Origin: Streptomyces noursei
Lineage (GTDB): Bacteria > Actinomycetota > Actinomycetes > Streptomycetales > Streptomycetaceae
NCBI RefSeq assembly: GCF_001646665.1
Contig: NZ_LWBU01000373.1
Span: forward strand, 334 to 64,333
Direction: 5' to 3'
DNA length: 64,000 bases
In this document: piece by piece, positions 59,928-64,000 of the stretch
Position numbering within the stretch: position 1 is the first letter of the stretch
Layout of the letters: each line of letters begins with the position of its first letter
The notes under the pieces: model-generated
What the model was told of the DNA's origin: nothing
Databases searched by the model: none
Seen by the model: only the letters and a program-made list of their open reading frames with translations
Translations under genes and position numbers: made by a program

Positions 59928-60567
59928 GGTCAATTCGAGTCACCCCCGCAGTCGTGGTCTGACCGACCTCGACAGCGACGTCGACACCTTCCGGAAGGTA
60001 GATGTCAACGCGCGATCCGAAGCGGATCAGACCGATGCGCTCGCCCTGCTCGACCTTGGTCCCCTGCGGGATGTACGGCACGATGCGGCGCGCGACCGCG
60101 CCGGCGATCTGCACCATCTCGATGTCACCGAGCTCGGTGTCGAAGTGCCAGACAACGCGCTCGTTGTTCTCGCTCTCCTTGTTGAACGCCGGCACGAACC
60201 CGCCCGGGACGTGCTCGACGGACGTCACCGTGCCCGCCAGCGGGGCGCGGTTGACGTGGACGTTCAGCGGGCTCATGAAGATGGCGACCCGGGTCCGTCC
60301 GTCCTTCCACGGCATGATGCTCTGCACCACCCCGTCTGCGGGCGAGATGACCCTGCCCGGCGCGATCTCGCGCTCGGGGTCGCGGAAGAACCACAGCATG
60401 CCCGCCGCCAGAGCGGTGGTGGGCACAGCGATGGCCGCGGCGCGCTTGGAACGGCGCGAGCGGGCAAGACTGAGTGCAGCGGTGGCGACGGTCGGCAGAA
60501 GCCACGGCGATGCTCCGCGTGCGATGCGGACGCGGCCGCGAGGTGCAGAGGTTTGGCTGTGGGGCAT
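59920..60567 (-). CDS. psd: Phosphatidylserine decarboxylase proenzyme
   Basis: 215-aa short (archaeal-type) PSD. Hydrophobic N-terminal segment, then FFRDPEREIAPGRVISPADG, FMSPLNVHVNRAP, and the self-cleavage site in IRFGSRVDIYLP, where Ser becomes the pyruvoyl group. ATG 60567. It overlaps pssA and is transcribed first, so the two are one unit. Confidence 0.94.
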   Translation of the reverse strand: MPHSQTSAPRGRVRIARGASPWLLPTVATAALSLARSRRSKRAAAIAVPTTALAAGMLWFFRDPEREIAPGRVISPADGVVQSIMPWKDGRTRVAIFMSPLNVHVNRAPLAGTVTSVEHVPGGFVPAFNKESENNERVVWHFDTELGDIEMVQIAGAVARRIVPYIPQGTKVEQGERIGLIRFGSRVDIYLPEGVDVAVEVGQTTTAGVTRIDRD

Positions 60568-60734
60568 GGATGACCTTCGTAGCGGTGATGCCGCGCGAGT
60601 GCGGGGGACGGCGGCTTTTTGGCGATGCTATCGGTTGCGGGCCGCAACTGGGCAAGCCAGAAGCCGAGTCGGCGGCCGGAAGACGATGACAGGGTGTGAT
60701 CTTCTTCGCGGCCAAACCGGCTCAAAAGCGACAA

Positions 60735-61940
60735 TCACCCCTGGAATCGGTACTCCTCGAGCAACCGACGCCCAATGATCATTTTCTGGATCTCGGCGGT
60801 ACCTTCGCCGATGAGCAGCATGGGTGCCTCCCGGTAGAGACGCTCGATCTCGTACTCCTTCGAGAACCCGTAGCCGCCATGGATACGGAAGGCGTCCTCG
60901 ACGACCTCCTTGCAGTATTCGGAGGCGAGGTACTTCGCCATCCCTGCTTCGAGGTCGTTTCGCTCCCCGGAGTCCTTTTTGCGTGCTGCGTTGACCATCA
61001 TCGCATGAGCGGCCTCGACCTTGGTAGCCATTTCGGCCAGCTTGAACTGGATCGCCTGGTGCTGGGCGATCGGCTTGCCGAAAGTCTGGCGCTGCTGGGC
61101 GTAGGAGACGCCCAGCTCGAACGCACGCTGTGCCACACCGCAACCACGCGCCGCGACGTTCACGCGGCCGACCTCGACACCGTCCATCATTTGGTAAAAC
61201 CCTCGGCCGGTGACGCCGCCGAGTACACGATTGGCCGGAATGCGCAGTCCGTCCATGATGAGTTCGGTGGTGTCGACCCCCTTGTAACCCATCTTGTCGA
61301 TCTTCCCGGGGATGGTGAGGCCGGGCCGCACCTCTCCGAAGCCCGGCTCCTTCTCGACGAGGAAGGTCGTCATCGACTTGTGGGGCGCGGAGCCCTCGGG
61401 GTGTCCTTCGTCACTTCGGACGAGAACGGCGACGAGCGTTGACGTCCCGCCGTTCGTCAGCCACATCTTCTGGCCGTTCAGGACGTACTCGTCGCCGTCC
61501 TTGACCGCCTTCGACGTGATGGCCGACACGTCCGAGCCGAGCGCCGGCTCCGACATCGAGAACGCGCCCCGCACCTCGCCGGCCGCCATCCGGGGCAGGA
61601 AGGTGTCCTTCTGCTCCTGCGTACCGTGCTGCTTGAGCATGTACGCGACGATGAAGTGGGTGTTGATGATGCCGGACACCGACATCCAGCCGCGCGCGAT
61701 CTCCTCCACGCACAGCGCGTACGTGAGCAGGGACTCGCCCAGACCCCCGTACTCCTCCGGGATCATCAGTCCGAAGACGCCCAGCTCCTTGAGCCCGTCG
61801 ACGATGTCCTGCGGGTACTCGTCGCGGTGCTCCAGCTCGGTCGCGACCGGGATGATCTCCTTGTCGACGAAGTCCCGGACCGTGGACAGGATCTCCTGCT
61901 GGACGTCCGTCAGACCGTGGGTCTGCGCGAGTCGGGCCAT
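60735..61940 (-). CDS. mcd: Acyl-CoA dehydrogenase, probable (2S)-methylsuccinyl-CoA dehydrogenase
   Basis: 401-aa FAD enzyme. AFSMSEPALGSDVSAI, NGQKMWLTNGGTS and the C-terminal DAFRIHGGYGFSKEYEIERLYREAP fit short-chain acyl-CoA dehydrogenases; the catalytic base Glu lies in GEGTAEIQ. Its place in a cluster with a MaoC hydratase, CoA-ester lyase and B12 mutase suggests oxidation of methylsuccinyl-CoA to mesaconyl-CoA in the ethylmalonyl-CoA pathway. ATG 61940 follows the MaoC stop by 2 bp. Confidence 0.85.
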   Translation of the reverse strand: MARLAQTHGLTDVQQEILSTVRDFVDKEIIPVATELEHRDEYPQDIVDGLKELGVFGLMIPEEYGGLGESLLTYALCVEEIARGWMSVSGIINTHFIVAYMLKQHGTQEQKDTFLPRMAAGEVRGAFSMSEPALGSDVSAITSKAVKDGDEYVLNGQKMWLTNGGTSTLVAVLVRSDEGHPEGSAPHKSMTTFLVEKEPGFGEVRPGLTIPGKIDKMGYKGVDTTELIMDGLRIPANRVLGGVTGRGFYQMMDGVEVGRVNVAARGCGVAQRAFELGVSYAQQRQTFGKPIAQHQAIQFKLAEMATKVEAAHAMMVNAARKKDSGERNDLEAGMAKYLASEYCKEVVEDAFRIHGGYGFSKEYEIERLYREAPMLLIGEGTAEIQKMIIGRRLLEEYRFQG

Positions 61941-61942
61941 GA

Positions 61943-62455
61943 CTACTTCTCCTGCGCCTTGAGTTCCGGGCGGCCGGGCTGCTCGCCGCCGCGCTCCTTG
62001 ATGTACGTCTCGGTCGGGACCATCACCTTGCGGCGGAACACGCACACCAGGGTGCCGTCCTGCTTGTAGCCCTTGGTCTCGACGTACACGATCCCGCGGT
62101 CGTTCTTCGACTTCGACGGGGTCTTGTCGAGGACCGTGGTCTCGCCGTAGATGGTGTCGCCGTGGAAGGTCGGCGCCACGTGGCGCAGCGACTCGATCTC
62201 CAGGTTGGCGATCGCCTTGCCGGAGACGTCCGGCACGGACATGCCCAGCAGCAGGGAGTAGATGTAGTTCCCCACGACGACGTTCCTGCCGAAGTCCGTC
62301 GTCTTCTCCGCATAGTTGGTGTCCATGTGGAGGGGGTGGTGGTTCATGGTGAGCAGACAGAAGAGGTGGTCGTCGTACTCCGTGACCGTCTTCCCGGGCC
62401 AGTGCTTGTAGACCGCGCCGACCTCGAACTCCTCGTAGGTGCGTCCGAACTGCAT
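61943..62455 (-). CDS. mch: MaoC-like hydratase, probable mesaconyl-CoA hydratase
   Basis: 170-aa hotdog-fold hydratase. Shared features: YEEFEVGAVYKHWPGKTVTE, NHHPLHMDTNYAEKT (catalytic His/Asp region), NLEIESLRHVAPTFHGDTI. ATG 62455 lies 5 bp after the lyase stop. Predicted reaction: mesaconyl-CoA to beta-methylmalyl-CoA. Assignment rests mainly on the neighbours. Confidence 0.85.
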   Translation of the reverse strand: MQFGRTYEEFEVGAVYKHWPGKTVTEYDDHLFCLLTMNHHPLHMDTNYAEKTTDFGRNVVVGNYIYSLLLGMSVPDVSGKAIANLEIESLRHVAPTFHGDTIYGETTVLDKTPSKSKNDRGIVYVETKGYKQDGTLVCVFRRKVMVPTETYIKERGGEQPGRPELKAQEK

Positions 62456-62460
62456 GCTGA

Positions 62461-63423
62461 TCAGGCCTCCGGGGCTTCGAACTTCGAGGTGCGGGTCATG
62501 CCGGCGGCGCGGCCCTTGCCGGAGATGACGAGCGCCATCTTGCGGCTGGCCTCGTCGATCATCTCGTCGCCGAGCATCGCGGAGCCCTTCTTGCCGCCCG
62601 CCTCGGACGTGTAGTAGTCGTACGCGTCCAGGATCAGCTCGGCGTGGTCGAAGTCCTCCTGGGAGGGCGAGAACACCTCGTTGGCGGCGTCGACCTGGCC
62701 CGGGTGCAGCACCCACTTGCCGTCGAAGCCGAGCGCGGCGGCACGGCCGGCGACCGCGCGGAAGCCGTCCACGTTCTTGATCTGGAGGTAGGGGCCGTCG
62801 ATCGCCTGGAGGTCGTTGGCGCGCGCCGCCATCAGGATCTTCATCAGGATGTAGTGGTACGCGTCCGCCGGGTAGCCGGGCGGCTGCTCGCCCACGACCA
62901 GCGACTTCATGTTGATCGAGGCCATGAAGTCGGCCGGGCCGAAGATGATCGTCTCGATGCGCGGCGAGGCCTGCGCGATCGCGTTGACGTTGTTGAGGCC
63001 CTGGGCGTTCTCGATCTGCGCCTCGATGCCGATCCGGCCGACCTCGAAGCCCATCGTCTTCTCGATCTGCGTCAGCAGCAGGTCCAGCGCCACGACCTGC
63101 TCGGCGTTCTGGACCTTGGGCAGCATGATGCAGTCCAGGTTCGGGCCCGCGCCCTCGACGACGGTGACGACGTCGCGGTACGTCCACTCCGTCGTCCAGT
63201 CGTTGACCCGCACGACCCTGGTCTTGCCCGTCCAGTCGCCCTCGTTGAGGAACTTGACGATGGTGTGCCGCGCCTCCGGCTTGGCGAGCGGCGCGCACGC
63301 GTCCTCCAGGTCGAGGAAGACCTGGTCGGCGGGGAGGCCCTGGGCCTTCTCCAGGAAGCGCGGGTTGGAACCGGGCACCGCCAGGCAGGAGCGGCGCGGG
63401 CGGAGACGGTTGACGGGCGTCAT
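62461..63423 (-). CDS. mcl: CitE-like CoA-ester lyase, probable L-malyl/beta-methylmalyl-CoA lyase
   Basis: 320-aa HpcH/HpaI aldolase-family enzyme. RSCLAVPGSNPRFLEKA, FLDLEDACAP (metal Asp/Glu), IEAQIENAQGL (metal Glu) and KWVLHPGQVDAANE. Predicted reaction: cleavage of beta-methylmalyl-CoA to glyoxylate and propionyl-CoA. ATG 63423 overlaps the mutase stop by ATGA, so translation is coupled. Confidence 0.9.
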   Translation of the reverse strand: MTPVNRLRPRRSCLAVPGSNPRFLEKAQGLPADQVFLDLEDACAPLAKPEARHTIVKFLNEGDWTGKTRVVRVNDWTTEWTYRDVVTVVEGAGPNLDCIMLPKVQNAEQVVALDLLLTQIEKTMGFEVGRIGIEAQIENAQGLNNVNAIAQASPRIETIIFGPADFMASINMKSLVVGEQPPGYPADAYHYILMKILMAARANDLQAIDGPYLQIKNVDGFRAVAGRAAALGFDGKWVLHPGQVDAANEVFSPSQEDFDHAELILDAYDYYTSEAGGKKGSAMLGDEMIDEASRKMALVISGKGRAAGMTRTSKFEAPEA

Positions 63424-64000
63424 GCGGGGACCTCCGAGCTTTCGAGGGGGTTGAGCTTGTTCGCTGTACGGATCTCGTCGACGATACGGCCGATGATCTC
63501 CGTGATACCGAAGTCCTTCGGTGTGAAGACGGCGGCCACTCCCGCGCGCTTCAGTTCGGCGGCGTCGGCACCCGGGATGATTCCGCCGACGATGACCGGG
63601 ATGTCCGAGGCGCCCGCCTCGCGCAGCCTGGTCAGCACGTCCGGCACCAGCTCGGCGTGCGAACCGGACAGGATCGACAGTCCCACGCAGTGCACGTCCT
63701 CCGCTAGCGCGGCGTTCACGATCTGCTCGGGGGTCAGCCGGATGCCCTGGTAGACCACCTCGAATCCGGCGTCACGCGCGCGTACCGCGATCTGCTCGGC
63801 GCCGTTGGAGTGGCCGTCCAGGCCCGGCTTGCCCACCAGCAGCCGCAGCCGCCCGGCGCCCAGCTCCTCCGCCGTCCGCGCCACCTTCGCGCGTACGGCG
63901 GCCAGCGGGGTGCCCTCCTCGGCGGTGATGGCGACCGGCGCGGACGACACGCCCGTCGGCGCCCGGAACTCGCCGAAGACGTCCCGCAGCGCCCAGGCCC
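63420..64000 (-). CDS. meaA: MeaA-like B12-dependent mutase, probable ethylmalonyl-CoA mutase (5' part outside window)
   Basis: C-terminal 193 codons visible. The B12-binding domain shows KPGLDGHSNGAEQ (DxHxxG, cobalt-ligating His), LSILSGSHAEL and PVIVGGIIPGADA. Reading continues in frame to the right edge with ALRDVFGEFRAPTGV, so the start lies beyond 64000. Together with the three downstream genes it indicates an ethylmalonyl-CoA pathway unit; crotonyl-CoA carboxylase/reductase would be expected just outside. Confidence 0.9.
   Translation of the reverse strand, partial: AWALRDVFGEFRAPTGVSSAPVAITAEEGTPLAAVRAKVARTAEELGAGRLRLLVGKPGLDGHSNGAEQIAVRARDAGFEVVYQGIRLTPEQIVNAALAEDVHCVGLSILSGSHAELVPDVLTRLREAGASDIPVIVGGIIPGADAAELKRAGVAAVFTPKDFGITEIIGRIVDEIRTANKLNPLESSEVPA

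Overview
The window is chromosomal DNA from a streptomycete or a close relative. Base composition is very GC-rich with G/C at third codon positions, many starts are GTG, several genes look leaderless with a TAGGCT-like -10 just upstream, and the gene set (CebR-type operator, F420-type enzymes, ethylmalonyl-CoA genes, DUF6278, small secreted inhibitors) fits Streptomyces. Functions were assigned by reading translations and motifs; no database search was possible.

Layout. 0-6 kb: truncated SDR reductase, RibD/DHFR-like reductase, a small AA10 lytic polysaccharide monooxygenase with a perfect CebR-box palindrome upstream, a two-component system, a frameshifted cytochrome P450 and a hotdog thioesterase. 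6-14 kb: sugar/polyol uptake locus with a Gfo/Idh dehydrogenase, a GntR/UTRA regulator, two tandem paralogous sugar-binding lipoproteins, permease, single-domain ATPase and a ROK sugar kinase; two similar inverted repeats are probable GntR operators. 14-28 kb: PcaL-type fusion enzyme with a long Ala/Pro/Gly linker, MBL hydrolase, exonuclease III, CocE-type esterase with operator palindromes, L,D-transpeptidase, secreted gamma-glutamyltransferase, acetyltransferase, and a divergent leaderless methionine aminopeptidase/XRE pair. 28-33 kb: reductive-pyrimidine-type catabolic operon (beta-ureidopropionase, aminotransferase, dihydropyrimidinase, F420-type oxidoreductase). 33-42.5 kb: lipoate ligase, a second (cytosolic) GGT homologue, inositol-monophosphatase-like enzyme, FAD oxidoreductase, P450, and the alkylation-repair pair ada-alkA/ogt. 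42.5-46.5 kb: an atypical accessory stretch with a secreted cysteine-rich protein, an unrecognised 502-aa protein, hairpins and an IS5-type transposase scrap. 46.5-59 kb: sirtuin, Nudix, the Ro/Y-RNA locus, glycerate kinase, and a PucR-regulated branched-chain-type ABC transporter. 59-64 kb: pssA-psd and an ethylmalonyl-CoA pathway cluster running off the right end.

The most striking element is at 48.3-50.3 kb: a TROVE/Ro60-like (Rsr) gene preceded by three consecutive self-complementary RNA segments. Two of them contain a circularly permuted tRNA-like module (T arm, then a closed acceptor-like hairpin, then D arm), as described for bacterial YrlA Y RNAs; the middle one looks like a minimal Y RNA without that module. 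None has been demonstrated here; this is read from base-pairing and context.
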